From Pachyseris speciosa (taxonomy: Eukaryota; Cnidaria; Anthozoa; Scleractinia; Pachyseridae), in contig JAEMWC010001224.1 in assembly GCA_016490735.1 (NCBI GenBank), forward strand, positions 97,501-161,500: a stretch of DNA of 64,000 nucleotides. Direction: 5' to 3'. The notes beneath the pieces were generated by a model. That model had not been told where the DNA came from and did no database searches. It saw only the letters and a list, made by a program, of their open reading frames with translations. The translations under genes and the position numbers were made by a program. Positions 32,753-43,173 of the stretch are shown here, piece after piece. Every line of letters begins with the position of its first letter. Position 1 is the stretch's first letter.

Positions 32753-33133
32753 TTATTCCGATGAGAGATTTGTTTTCTGCCGTTTCACCGCATTCCTCTT
32801 TTTACTTCTTTGCCACGCGCGGAATCTCTTCTTTGCGCCATCAGACACGTCGTAAGGGCAGTCGGTGGGTTCATAGGCAGTAGGACTGGTGAATAGACAG
32901 GCGAAGGAATAAGCTATGCTCTGAAAAATTTGGTCGTCAGTCCTGCCTTCCCATGACGTTCTCACGGCCTCCGGAATGAACTTCCATCGGTCCAAGACTT
33001 GATTTTTTGCCATGTCGTGAAGTTTTGCTCGCTCGTTCGATCTCGCTGGAACGATTCGTTTGATCTTTTCCACTACGGGTGATCTTCTTATATGCTGCTC
33101 GATGAAGGTGCGGTTAAATAGTGATGTCGTCAT
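32753..33133 (-). CDS. Unknown basic 126-residue protein
   Basis: ATG at 33133. Very basic at both ends (a C-terminal KKR/KRQK stretch could be a nuclear localisation signal) with an aromatic middle. No family recognised. It is divergent from the 33332 gene with a shared 198 bp promoter holding several TGACGT sites. Confidence 0.6.
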   Translation of the reverse strand: MTTSLFNRTFIEQHIRRSPVVEKIKRIVPARSNERAKLHDMAKNQVLDRWKFIPEAVRTSWEGRTDDQIFQSIAYSFACLFTSPTAYEPTDCPYDVSDGAKKRFRAWQRSKKRNAVKRQKTNLSSE

Positions 33134-33331
33134 CGGAAAACCCTCAAGTGCGTGGACGCAACGTCAGCCCTGAACGTGACGTTACGGATGCACCCTAGAT
33201 CGAATGGGCGTCACGTCCCTTTGGGGTTTAACGTCATAAGGTGAATAATACAGTGATTGCATCACTGTTTCAGTAGAGTATAAAAACGCAGCAAGCTGAT
33301 CGTTGAGCAGTGATAACTAGAAGCGCAGACC
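33134..33331. promoter_or_regulatory. Bidirectional promoter
   Basis: Contains gacgcaacgtcagc, acgtgacgttacgg, gcgtcacgtccc and aacgtcataagg, with a tataaaa box at about 33279 serving the plus-strand gene (start at 33332). Confidence 0.65.
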
Positions 33332-33823
33332 ATGGCACCAGTAACACGTTCTCAGACTACGATCTTGCGAAGTCTAGGCCTGCAACCAATCGAGTGGACC
33401 GACGTAGACTTCATGAGAAAGTATGCAGAATCTATCCAAGAGAGGAAAACCCGTCTATCGATCGCTATAAGGTGTACGAAACGGTGCCTGTACTGTGGAA
33501 AAAAATTTATGCGCGAGAGACACTCCAGGTCACCCCTGAAGCGTTACGTTGCTGACGATAACCTGAGGTTTCCCAAAGAGTTCGAGGACTATTTGCCTAC
33601 CAAGAGCGGAGTACACGCCAAGATGATTGCAGAGAAGATGGAGAAGACAAAGGAAATATGCGAAGAACTGGAGGAGATCCTCAAAACTTGCAGAGCATTC
33701 GAGGCAATGGCGCCACGACAATGCCACTTTTGTTGGAAGTGGTGCCGATCGTCACCGTTTGCGTACGAAACCAGACTCCGCAGAGTTGTAACTAAAGATG
33801 ACTTTACATTTGTACGCCCTTAG
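33332..33823 (+). CDS. Unknown two-CxxC zinc-binding-like protein
   Basis: The ATG at 33332 is 50 bp past a TATA box. 163 residues, basic. Two Cys pairs (CLYCGKKF near residue 53 and CHFCWKWC near 131) flank a charged helical middle, so a zinc-bound dimeric or single-site fold is plausible. AATAAA at about 33949. No family recognised. Confidence 0.65.
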   Translation: MAPVTRSQTTILRSLGLQPIEWTDVDFMRKYAESIQERKTRLSIAIRCTKRCLYCGKKFMRERHSRSPLKRYVADDNLRFPKEFEDYLPTKSGVHAKMIAEKMEKTKEICEELEEILKTCRAFEAMAPRQCHFCWKWCRSSPFAYETRLRRVVTKDDFTFVRP

Positions 33824-33949
33824 AACAGCTTACGTGGAACATTTTATTCCTGTGAGTCTCCACGGAAAATGTAAGAGAATGGTTGCGTTGTGATGTAATT
33901 TGTGTTAAGCTGCCTCAAACGAACAGGCTATTGTATGCGAAACGAAAGA

Positions 33950-34435
33950 ATAAAGGATCGTTAACTGTGTGAAAATGGTCTATAAAACGAACGAAAACCG
34001 GTTGTGTCCCTCGCACGCTGCCTACAAGGTTAACACAACTTTTTACCACTCGCTTTGATAGTTGTGTTTGGGGGAAGGATTGATTAAAGTCGTCATGGCA
34101 TGAAAAATAGCTCGTACATATTTGATTTTGAACCGATGGGGTCATAAACGTTTCACCTCTCAGGACGAATCATATAGCACGACCCTGGCAATACACTATA
34201 CTAGGGAGACAGAGAGGTCGTATTTAATCTCCTCATGTTTTGATCATTGTGCGGAGAATAACGGATGGGCGCGGGCTTAGATGAAACAACCAACTTTGAT
34301 ATTCATTTTATATCGTCATTGGTTTTTTCTTTTATACGTCTACACTATACACAGCATTTTATGTTGAAATAAACAAGCCACTCTCTCGGTGGATACAAGG
34401 CTGGGGGGAGCATTCGATCGTCATTCATCCGTTCC
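33950..34435. other. Intergenic, no gene seen
   Basis: Nothing supportable. Confidence 0.4.
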
Positions 34436-34436
34436 C

Positions 34437-34740
34437 TGTGACGTAGCACGTAACGGTTTAGTGTGTCACCAACAAGGTATAAAAGTAAGGCGGCTGGTCT
34501 AGTAGTGGTCATATGGCTCACGGTATCTTTTGAGAGATGAATTGCCGAGTGTGTCCCTGTTCCTTCGAGATGTGGTCTTTGCTCTGAAATTATTTTCCTT
34601 TAAACGGACAAGAGCCTTAATGACACGTTCAATGACTGACGGTGTCAAAGCAATGTTTTATTTCGTGGATCGATGTATTCTCAACCGATCAAACTCTTTG
34701 TCGCCTCTCGTTGTAACTTACATGTATCAAATAAACTCTA
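34437..34740 (+). pseudogene. Remnant of the 13071 finger gene
   Basis: gagagatgaattgccgagtg tgt at 34530 matches the start of the 13071 gene (gagagatgaactgccgagtg tgt) and keeps its TATA box (ggtataaaag near 34474) and an upstream gtgacgtagcacgt. Homology fades after about 10 codons, where a stop occurs; AATAAA follows at 34729. A truncated or deleted duplicate. Confidence 0.6.
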
Positions 34741-34835
34741 TAGAAATATCATCAATGACATGAAACTAGTTCCATAATCAAACCCCTTGGCAGTGGGAGT
34801 CATATTACGCCACAACGGCATCTCGCTTGACTTTC

Positions 34836-35702
34836 TCACAAATGGGCCACGATATGTTGGAGAAGTGTCTCGCGTCCAAAGTACTCGGCCTGACAAATCC
34901 TACACGGGAATTTACCGTCAGAGTCGTTGGCGGGTTCCGATTCACGAGCATCGGGACTGGCGACAGGTGCCCACACACCTTTCCCTGTTCATGATGGTCC
35001 ATTAGTCTCTCGACGCTCGGCATAACGTTGTCGAGCGTCGAATGGAAGACGTTCCTTGCTTACTTCGGGAAGATGGGGGTATGGTGTATTATTGCGTCGT
35101 GGCCTGAGGTTGTAGTCATGTTGTGTACTCTTCTGTTGGTCCTTGCGTTTGCAATGAACTTGGCGTGTCTGGACTCTTGTAACCGCAAAATGTTCACGAG
35201 CTCTTATTCTCCACTCACCTAAATCCGTCATTGCTGGGGCTGGGTTATTGGTTCGTTCATTCACTTCCGTTGCAGGATCAGAAACTAAATTTTCATGTTC
35301 ATTTTTTCGCCTGGAAAGTTCTGGAAAAGGGATGTCATTGTTGGGTTCATGCGCGGTGCACCAGACACGAATGTAGCTATGGGTATCGACGTTTGAGCAA
35401 GAGCTAAAACTGCCATTGATTAAGGCTTGCATTGATAGGTAGCGGCATTGGTAGATGCACTCAAATCTGAGAGGGATGAAACAACCGTAGACCTGGCACA
35501 CACATTGCTGGGTGCTATAGTGGTAGTTCGAGTGGGCTCTAATGATTTTACCGGCCAGTGGGACTAGGTTGGCTTCATTGGCGTCAGAGGGTCGGTATTT
35601 TACCGGTAGTTCCCAGTACATATCATCCACTTTACCTTCCAAAGAAAGGTGGCTGGCCAGATAGTCTATTTCGTGTTCGATAAGTTCAGAGATGGACATC
35701 AT
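34836..35702 (-). pseudogene. Unknown protein with C2H2 finger beyond an in-frame TGA
   Basis: ATG at 35702, minus-strand TATA-like box near 35738. The frame runs 237 codons to a TGA at 34989-34991, with a Cys/His-rich middle (residues about 58-90) and a basic YNLRPRR stretch near 203. The same phase then stays open for 50 more codons to 34836, and these encode a classic C2H2 finger (C-x2-C-x12-H-x4-H). Losing a whole finger to one nonsense codon suggests damage; readthrough is the alternative. Polyadenylation signal near 34659. Confidence 0.55.
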
Positions 35703-35879
35703 GGCGACGGTGCAAAGAGTATGGAACGAACAGGGAATCGAGTTTTATAGAACCTTGGGCACGAACGAGACACAATTTGGAGGCAAAGTTGTACCTAATA
35801 CAGACATTTTATTATCAACACTACTCGTTAGCTCCAGAGGAATGCTTGGCATTCTTTATTAATCACAATATATATTTAT

Positions 35880-35883
35880 CCAC

Positions 35884-35955
<72 letters not shown>
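35880..35955. repeat. TA microsatellite
   Basis: Alternating t and a. Confidence 0.95.
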
Positions 35956-35958
<3 letters not shown>

Positions 35959-35969
35959 CTCTTTTCATT

Positions 35970-36497
35970 TTAGTGACGATCGTTTTCCTCTAGATAGTCT
36001 GTCACCCACCACCAGAACAACTCACACTCTAGCGTCGAACAGTGCACTTGTCCCTCGTGCTGCCCACACCCATTTGTTTCATTCATTCCACTGTGAAACA
36101 GGCGCTCAACTTTTGGGCAGCCGAATGCCTCAAAGTCCAAAGACGGGATATCAAGTTTTCGTAGCATTTCTCGCTCCACGTGCCCGCCTTTGTATCCGAC
36201 CACGTCTAAAGTCTCAGTCTTGCTCCTTTCATATATGTTTATCAGTGTTTTTTCCATGTATTGTTGACTCATAGCTAGTTCAAATCCCTTTGGCTTAAAG
36301 GGCAATCCATGGACATGACGCGTCACATACCTTGCGCTTCTTCGATCTCTATCAGAAAGAGACTTAAAAGGCATTGGCATGAAAAATTTGAAATTGCATC
36401 TCCTTCCCTTCCAATCAAAGGCTCCCAGTTCTCTAACATAGAAACGTTTGTCGACCATAAATCCCTCCAAATCCACAACCATACACACTTTATCCAT
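35970..36497 (-). CDS. DEDD-exonuclease-like protein
   Basis: The ATG at 36497 is preferred to the upstream 36545 start. 175 residues. VVDLEGF near residue 9 resembles motif I of DEDD exonucleases, and a VGYKGGHVE block near residue 113 followed by DFEAFGCPK is shared with an uncharacterised animal family I recall from cnidarians and arthropods. The last block has spaced Cys/His (C-x-H, H-C) that may bind metal. Nuclease activity is inference. TATA-like box near 36545 and TGACGT repeats upstream. Confidence 0.5.
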   Translation of the reverse strand: MDKVCMVVDLEGFMVDKRFYVRELGAFDWKGRRCNFKFFMPMPFKSLSDRDRRSARYVTRHVHGLPFKPKGFELAMSQQYMEKTLINIYERSKTETLDVVGYKGGHVEREMLRKLDIPSLDFEAFGCPKVERLFHSGMNETNGCGQHEGQVHCSTLECELFWWWVTDYLEENDRH

Positions 36498-36579
36498 CGT
36501 CGTAACTTTTGCTGAACTGATCAAGACAAGGCCTCGTTGCTGCATTTATACTCTGCGATCGCGAGAAATTGTACAAGAG

Positions 36580-36790
36580 CCGTGACGTAGCAAGATACAT
36601 GAACACACGTAATCCACAATTGACTGACGCAAAGCCATGAACGTCTCAAGGCGTGGCATATCCTCCCACGCACTTCACAACGAACTAACGCAGAGCCATA
36701 GACGTCACAAGGCGTGGTATATCCTCTCACGTCGTACACAACGAACTGACATAAAGCCAAGGACATCACATGGCGTGGCATAAGAACTCG
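36580..36790 (-). promoter_or_regulatory. 73-bp promoter repeats
   Basis: Three copies of a unit containing aact(g)acg-aaagccat, gacgtcacaaggcgtgg and atatcctc-cacg, plus gtgacgtagc at 36582. It lies directly upstream of the exonuclease-like gene. The long minus-strand frame across it has no start or context and is not kept. Confidence 0.6.
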
Positions 36791-37240
36791 CGTGGTCCAG
36801 ACGGATCTTATACACCCCCATGTTGAGCTCGCGCGAGTGGCATAGCAGCAAAACCAAGTCGCACCCTCGCCCCCTTTTAATACACCACCCAGGGGCCGCG
36901 TGCGACCAGAGGACAAGAATAGGACGAGTTTGGGGAGGGGGGTTCACGTTGGCAACTGTACGTTTTGTGGAGACGCCATTGACATGGAACAGGGACATTT
37001 ATTAAACAAAATTTTCCATTCGAAACGCTGATTTATTAATCTTTAAACATAACGTTCGCCACGAAATCAGTCGCCGATTTAAAATTATTTCATATTTTGA
37101 TCGCGTGACTGATCAAGTGATCAAACTTGTACGCTAAGGCAAAGGAGCACCTCGGGGAAAGTTTCACTCGTTGCTAACCAGTCAATCACATGTGGCAATA
37201 TATTTTTTGAGCCCAGAACTATAACTGTTCAAGGGGAAAA
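36791..37240. other. Intergenic, no gene seen
   Basis: Nothing supportable. Confidence 0.4.
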
Positions 37241-37248
37241 AGCAGGCC

Positions 37249-37960
37249 ATGGAGCATATTACACCCTTCCGTGGCGAGGCGCGGAGAAGAAGGTCTCCCG
37301 CATTGATCAGGATCCTCGTGAGAGATTCGACTGGAACCTTTCCCTGTCACCGCCCACGGTGCAAGACCTGCGCTCACACTAACCCATCGTTCCGGATCAA
37401 CACCCCCGGTGGACCTTTGACGATACGAAAGAGATTCTCGTGTACTACCAAAAACCTCGTTTACATCATTACTTGTCGTGCATGCACTCTGTCCTACATA
37501 GGCGAAACCGGACGCAGGCTCGGGGATAGGTTTTGTGAACATCTGCGCTCCGTTACAAGGCAAGAGGACCTGCCCGTGGCTAACCATTTCTGCTCTCCCG
37601 GTCACACAGTCGAGGACATGATGGTGGCTGTAGTACGAACGGGATACCGCAACAACAAGACGAGGCGCCGCGCAGAGGGCCGTCTAATATTTACATGTCA
37701 AACTCTGCAACCCAGTGGCATGAACATAGATTTATATCACGTCTGAATTCTCGCAGCGCGCCTTATGAACGAAATTTCAATGTCATGACGCGGATATTGT
37801 TCAACTTTTGTGTTTCATCTGTATCAAAACGTTTGAAGAGAATATCATCAATGACATTGCACAGTTTATCGTTAATCGCTGCTGAAAGTTTACTATTAAA
37901 TTCTGCAATCAGGTCCAACAAAAACAATAAACGAAACGTTCTGCCGTTCATTCATTCTCC
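37249..37960 (+). mobile_element. Penelope-like element, 3' fragment with GIY-YIG endonuclease
   Basis: A 165-codon frame (37249-37746) has the Penelope linker zinc motif (CHRPRCKTCAH), then VYIITC (the GIY position), a YIGETGRR block (YIG) and the R-x3-H-L segment and H-F-C-x-x-GH block of the endonuclease. The reverse transcriptase part is missing, a usual 5' truncation. The 3' tail extends to about 37960 and recurs near 39961 and 40130. Its presence inside the block shows residence in an animal genome. Confidence 0.85.
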
Positions 37961-38140
37961 AAATTTCCGGCCTAACTTTGACTCGCATTGCGGTCAGTTT
38001 CGAGATGAAAAAAACAAAACACGCAAAACTCTTCGTTTCTCTCCTTTATTGTTCAAACTCGTCAAGTGGCTATAAACGCAACATTTACAGAAAACACTAT
38101 CTTGCATACATTCGTCAGTTTGTTTCACCTATTCCAAAGA

Positions 38141-39218
38141 TCAATAAAAGGCACGAGTTACCACGTGGTCCCTATAAAACGCGTTCACAGTACATTTCAA
38201 GTTTTCAAATTCCGAGTCTTGCTTGGCGGCAAATACTCGCATGACGTCGCTCATCCATTGGAGAAATTTAAAGTCTTTTGGCATCTCGACAAGGTCGCGT
38301 ACCTTTTCAGCTGGATAAAGTTCCATCACCACACTCGCCCAAGTCGTCCGATTCTCCTCGTCCTCAAATCTTTCTTTGACCACGTAACGGTTGGTTCTAA
38401 TCTCCACGTCCATCACCTGACAAAGGCGCTCCAACTTGTTAAATCGCAGGCCCCTCTCGGCGAAGAACTTCTTCACCACGTCAAACCCGGGCCACTGGTT
38501 CTCCATAGACGCCAGAGCAACGGACAAGAACACATAGGTAGCGACGCGGGCCGTTAACTCGTTGAGCGTCACGAGGTTCTTTTTTACGAAGCTCCGCAAA
38601 GTTCTCGTAGGTCCCTACCATAAAGTCATATGTATCCTCAGAGTCTGGATCGACTTTAGACAGACTGTCTCCCATTTGATATTCCAACCGATCATCCTCG
38701 CGAACGGCCTCAAATATGTTGGCCGCAGCGTCCATCAGCCACGCCAAGACGCCTTGGTCGGCAAACAACGATATCAGGGCATCGTCGCCAGTGCCACGAT
38801 AGGCTTCCAGTTTCGCCATCAGTTCCCTTAAATCGCACGGGTGCAACCTCATGAGGTCTCGCTTCGAGAGGTCCCAGGCAGAGTTGGGAGAAGGGTCCGT
38901 GTCCAATGCGCAATCGTCCAACAACGGCTTGTTGATCTCTTTCGCCTTACACGTTTTCTCGGGCACTGTCTTTGCAGCCTCCACGATCCTCTGTGCCAAA
39001 TCATTACTGATTCCCTTCTCTTCGGGCGACAGCAAGCGTTCCACGCCAATCTCCGCCAGTTCGGTACCATGGGCCTTCAGTCTAGCGAGGGAGAACATCA
39101 ACAGTTGGGGGTTAGTGGTCCATCGGGGGTCCTTGGTACTTCTATGGCGAATGATCTTGGAGGCGGTGGACAAGAACTCATGGTCCTTCTTGGTAGCCTG
39201 TCCGCGTTTCGGAGCCAT
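38141..39218 (-). pseudogene. Multicopy family protein, member 3 (frameshift)
   Basis: ATG at 39218, MAPKRGQATKK opening shared with member 4. The PLLDDCA-D and HPCDL blocks are in the first phase. A one-base change in the T6 run at 38580-38585 moves the rest (N-x-W-PGFD, ERLCQVMDVE) to a second phase ending at 38141. Polyadenylation signal near 38043. Promoter with TGACGT/CACGTCA sites at 39350-39540. Clean apart from this indel, so recently broken or a sequencing error. Confidence 0.8.
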
Positions 39219-39545
39219 TCTTTTCCTTTTCTTTTCTTCTCTGTTGTAAGTACTTCCAATTGTATAGTCTGGGTAAACCGTAGTTTGATGTCGGAGATGC
39301 TATTCTCGCCTCTTTTAACCATTTTCTGACATGCAAACCGCATGACGGGTACCTTGTACCACGTCACTGTACCACGACATTCCGACGTCATTGAATTCTT
39401 TCACGCATTGGAGGCTCTACGTGGAAGGTGGGGCATCGCGTCATCGCGTACCGTCGACGTGTATAGCCGACGTCATCCCGACGTGGATAACCGGTTCGTT
39501 CACCCGTTCATGCGTCATCGTGACGTGTATCGTTCCCAACAGGGG
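39219..39545 (-). promoter_or_regulatory. Promoter of family member 3
   Basis: Contains accacgtcactg, attccgacgtcattg, agccgacgtcatcccgacgtgg and cgtgacgtgta. Aligns with the member 4 promoter (41761-41850), so the promoter was duplicated with the gene. Confidence 0.65.
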
Positions 39546-39589
39546 TAAACAAACAAGATCACACAAATTCAAAGACAATCATTAGAAAA

Positions 39590-39730
39590 CAAGGAGAGCA
39601 ACCACACTTGTTCCCAATGGGACTCAAAGACAACAATTAATAAAAAATGGCCATGGGAAGGAAAGGGGTTCACAACCACACTTGTTCCCAATGGGACTCA
39701 AAGACAACAGTTAATAAAAAATTGTCATGG
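39590..39730. repeat. Two ~75 bp direct repeats
   Basis: accacacttgttcccaatgg followed by gactcaaagacaac and aataaaaaat occurs at about 39600 and 39676. Related phrases (gactcaaagacaaaaatag) recur near 42000. Confidence 0.8.
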
Positions 39731-39954
39731 GGTGGAAAGGGGGTGGAGTGCTACAAAACAAAAAGACCCTTTGTATATGTACAACTCTGATTTTTTTTAA
39801 TTGCACACAGATTGTTAGCATGGTGGTACTCGGAGAAAACACTTAGGAAAGAAAACTGGATGGGGTTTGCCAGTGTTGCTGTTGAGGGAGATTAGTTGGG
39901 GGGGGGGAGGGCAAGGCAGTCGGTACTACTACTCCTCAACCCAGCCGAAGGACC

Positions 39955-40235
39955 GGAGTAACGCCACACAGACATGCCAAACTCTGCGACCCAGCAGCAT
40001 GAAGATAGATTTTAATTACGTTTGAAATCTCGCAGCGTACGCTTTGAGTATCACAACGCGCGTTTTCTTTACCTGCCCTTTTCACCAACAAAGGGACAGA
40101 AGTACTGAAACGTCTGAGTTGCCACGCAGACATGTCAAACTCTTCGACCCAGCAGTATGAATATAGATTTTAATTACGTTTGAAATCTCGCAGCGTGCGC
40201 TTTGAGTATCACAACGCATGTCTGGACCAATAAGT
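39955..40235 (+). mobile_element. Penelope 3'-end fragments, two copies
   Basis: gacatgccaaactctgcgac and the following bagcat-gaagatagatttt segment match the end of the 37249 Penelope frame and its 3' tail. A second copy starts at about 40128. Both are non-coding remnants. Confidence 0.75.
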
Positions 40236-40572
40236 TTGAACAAAGCCTCAGCTATGGTGCTCCATATTTTTAATACCTGTTTAATACCCTCGCGGTTGTA
40301 GTGTGCGAGCGCGTGTGCCTACCTCGGCCAAACCGATCTAACGAGGGGCAAGTGCTGGTGATAGTTTATCAATAAGTTCTGCACTGGTAGGGATCTTTTC
40401 GGAATCAGCTCCAAGACTTTCCGCCGTTCATTCATTCACAACTTTATGCCTGATTGTGAGTCAGTTTCGAGAGGTCTACCCAAAGACAGGACACACAAAT
40501 TTCTTTTCTTTCCATCTTTTTATTTATTTTGTTTTTTAAAGCCATCAAATCACCACAAAGTTAAAAAACATA

Positions 40573-41643
40573 TCAATAAAAGATGCGAGTTTCCAAGTGG
40601 TGTCTGTACCACTCTTTCACAGAACAAGTCAAGTTCTTCCATTCAGAGCCTTGCTTGGCATCAATTGTTCTCATGACGTTGTTCACCCACTGCAAAAATG
40701 TCAAGTCTCTTGGCAACTCGACGAGGTCACGAACTTCTTCAGATGGGCAAAGGTCAACATCCACCTTAACAGTCGTGGTGCAGTTCCCATCGTCCTCAGG
40801 TTTTTCCTTGACCACGTACCGGTTGGTCCTAACTTCAACGTCCATCACTTCGCAAAACCGCTCCAACTTCTCATGGTCGAGGCCCCTCTCAGCGAAAAAC
40901 CTCCTCACTGCTTCAAATCCGGGCCACGGGTTTTCAAAGGTTGCCAGAGAAGAACACAAAAACATGTAGGTCGTCACACAGGCCGTTAGCTCGTTTAACT
41001 TCACCAGGTTCTTCTTACGGCGCTCTGCGGCGTTCTCGCAGACCCCCTCCATGTAGTCATCGTCCGAGTTGGGATCTACTTTAGACAGACTGTCATTCAT
41101 TTCATACGCCAGCCGATCGTCCACACGAACGCACTCAAATATCTTGGCGCCAGCGTCCTTCAGCCACGCCAAGACTCCCTCGTCGGCAAACAAAGACGCC
41201 AAGGCATCATCGCCCGTACAACCATGCTGCTCCAGTCTCGCCATGGGCTCCCTTAAATCGCATGGGTGCAAGTTCAGGAGATCTCGCTTCACGAGGTCCC
41301 AGGCCAAGTGGGGCGAGGGATCCATGTCCAGGGCACAGTCGTCCAACAATGGCTTATTGGACTCGTTTGCCGTCCACGTACTATCGGGCACACTATCTGC
41401 GGCCTCCATGATCTCGTCTTCCAAATCGCAACTGGTTTGCCCCTGGTCGGGCGACAGCACAGCGTCCACATCAATGTTCGCCAGTCTCTTGCCGTTGGCC
41501 TTCAGTTTGGCAAGGTAAAACAAAAACATCTGTGGGAAAGTGGCCCATCGGTCGTCCTTTATCTTTCGAAGCCGCAGCCCCTTGGACGCAGTGGACAAGA
41601 ACCCGCGGTCCTTCTTGGTTGCCTGTCCGCGTTTTGGAGCCAT
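40573..41643 (-). CDS. Multicopy family protein, member 4 (356 residues)
   Basis: ATG at 41643, MAPKRGQATKK opening, intact frame. Family blocks: PLLDDCALD near residue 108, HPCDL near 131, RRKKNLVKLNEL near 212, WPGFE near 240, ERFCEVMDVEVRTNRY near 257. Polyadenylation signals near 40518. About 60 percent identical to member 3 by eye and more distant from members 1, 2 and 5. Gene, promoter and downstream Penelope remnant are shared with member 3, so they arose by one segmental duplication. Function unknown. Confidence 0.82.
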   Translation of the reverse strand: MAPKRGQATKKDRGFLSTASKGLRLRKIKDDRWATFPQMFLFYLAKLKANGKRLANIDVDAVLSPDQGQTSCDLEDEIMEAADSVPDSTWTANESNKPLLDDCALDMDPSPHLAWDLVKRDLLNLHPCDLREPMARLEQHGCTGDDALASLFADEGVLAWLKDAGAKIFECVRVDDRLAYEMNDSLSKVDPNSDDDYMEGVCENAAERRKKNLVKLNELTACVTTYMFLCSSLATFENPWPGFEAVRRFFAERGLDHEKLERFCEVMDVEVRTNRYVVKEKPEDDGNCTTTVKVDVDLCPSEEVRDLVELPRDLTFLQWVNNVMRTIDAKQGSEWKNLTCSVKEWYRHHLETRIFY

Positions 41644-41880
41644 TCTCCTCTGTTTTTTCTTCTATTTTCTTCTCTGCTCAAAGCACTCTCAATTCTGTCG
41701 TTTGGTTTGATGTTCGGGTTGCCAGTCTCGCTGCTTTTAAACCTTTTTTCGACGCTCGAACCGGATGACGCATACCTTATCCCACGTCACTATACGACGA
41801 CATTGCGACGTCACTGGATTCCATCTACGTAGCGGGTGAGGCATCGCGTCGTCAACACTTCGTCTGACGTAACAATCAGA
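41644..41880 (-). promoter_or_regulatory. Promoter of family member 4
   Basis: Contains gatgacgcat, cccacgtcactatacg, ttgcgacgtcactgg and tctgacgtaac, aligned with the member 3 promoter. Confidence 0.65.
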
Positions 41881-42029
41881 TGGGGATAGGTTATGTTGCT
41901 AATGAGGGGAAAAAAAAGGAAGGAACTTGTCGGTACTACTGCTGCCTCCTCTTCATCCACACCAGCTCTTTTTTTTTTCCACTTACCCGGCCTGCCTGGG
42001 ACTCAAAGACAAAAATAGAAAGGGGTGGG

Positions 42030-42600
42030 GGGTTGACGTAAGCATTGACGTAAGCATTGACGTAGGAGGGTGATGTCAATATCAAACTGGGTGGCGGGGG
42101 AGACTGGGTGCCAGTTTTGGTCGGGCGAGTCACTCAACGTCAACCACGTCTTTTCCTCGCCCCTTTTCTCCAACTGCCATCAAGGGCAATTGGAAAGGGG
42201 TGGGCGTTATGACGTATGCAAGGGCAGGTCACTCGAGGGACATCAAAGACAAAATTGGAAAGGGGTGGGCATTATGACGTATGCAAGGGCACGTCACTTG
42301 CCGGACGTCATTGGGATAACGGACGTCACTCGTGTTACGTCATTAGGATAACAGAAGCCATGGGATAACGACAAAAATAGAAAAGGGTGGTGGTTTACAA
42401 AGAAAGCTAGAAAGGTGGCCGTTTGACGTTAGCAAAGATACGTAACGCTTTCAACGTCATTGGGATAAAGCACGCTATGGTGTACGTCACCTCGAGCATC
42501 ACACTACCCGTTTCCCACGTTATATCGCATACGTCATTGGCCTCCCCGTACGACAGGATAAATTCTGTGTTGTTGTACGTCCAGGCACACAACTCACAGA
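42030..42600 (+). promoter_or_regulatory. Long TGACGT-repeat promoter of the 42664 gene
   Basis: Three close copies of ttgacgtaagca at 42033-42065, then two copies of gaaaggggtgggc-ttatgacgtatgcaaggg near 42200 and 42265, then ggacgtcattgggataacgg, gttacgtcattaggataac and aacgtcattgggata. No gene frame. The densest cluster of the motif in the window after 12.6-13.0 kb. Confidence 0.7.
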
Positions 42601-42663
42601 ACTCGAGCCTGATAACAAGAGAGAGTCGACATTGTATTGCACCAATTTAAAATCTATTCTGGA

Positions 42664-43173
42664 ATGATTGCTAAAGATGACCCGCACATCTGGGAAGAGA
42701 GAGAGTACCCAACGTGGTATCATTTAACGATCGCATATAGCCCCAATTTGGCGTTTTGTGAAGATTGCTTGGATAGAGGATTGAATGGAATGGTGAATAA
42801 CGGATCGAGCGAGAACCTCATTCCCAACGAGGGTTACAAGTATCTGAGACACGAGGGAGAGACTCAGCTGTTGGTCAAGACGCGAACGATTGACGTCAAT
42901 TTTTTAATCTATAGATACCTGGTTCGCGAGAGTGCAATAGCGGGAAAAGAGGGATTCTACGAGGCTAAAATGCACGAAACTCATCCCCACTGTTCTTGGT
43001 GTTGGAGGTTTACGCTTCGAGAAGTCGCAAGCCTCATTGTCGAAACGCCCAAACAATATGTCGCCTCTTCATTGCTAGACTCGATCATCCATCACGCTCC
43101 GATCACAGAGGATGCAGTCTCTTACCTTCGCCGTCAGTCTCGGTGCCCAATAATTCGGTCTGAACCTTCGTGA
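42664..43173 (+). CDS. Unknown 169-residue protein
   Basis: The ATG at 42664 is the first in a frame open from 42637. Acidic to neutral, with Cys pairs FCEDC near residue 32 and HCSWCW near 117 that might bind zinc. No family recognised. Converges on the 43406 gene; AATAAA at about 43338. Confidence 0.62.
   Translation: MIAKDDPHIWEEREYPTWYHLTIAYSPNLAFCEDCLDRGLNGMVNNGSSENLIPNEGYKYLRHEGETQLLVKTRTIDVNFLIYRYLVRESAIAGKEGFYEAKMHETHPHCSWCWRFTLREVASLIVETPKQYVASSLLDSIIHHAPITEDAVSYLRRQSRCPIIRSEPS

Noticed and set aside
36521..36998. Two minus-strand frames in the promoter repeats
   Set aside because: They cross 73-bp repeats, have no TATA or polyadenylation signal, and overlap the better supported nuclease-like gene's upstream region.
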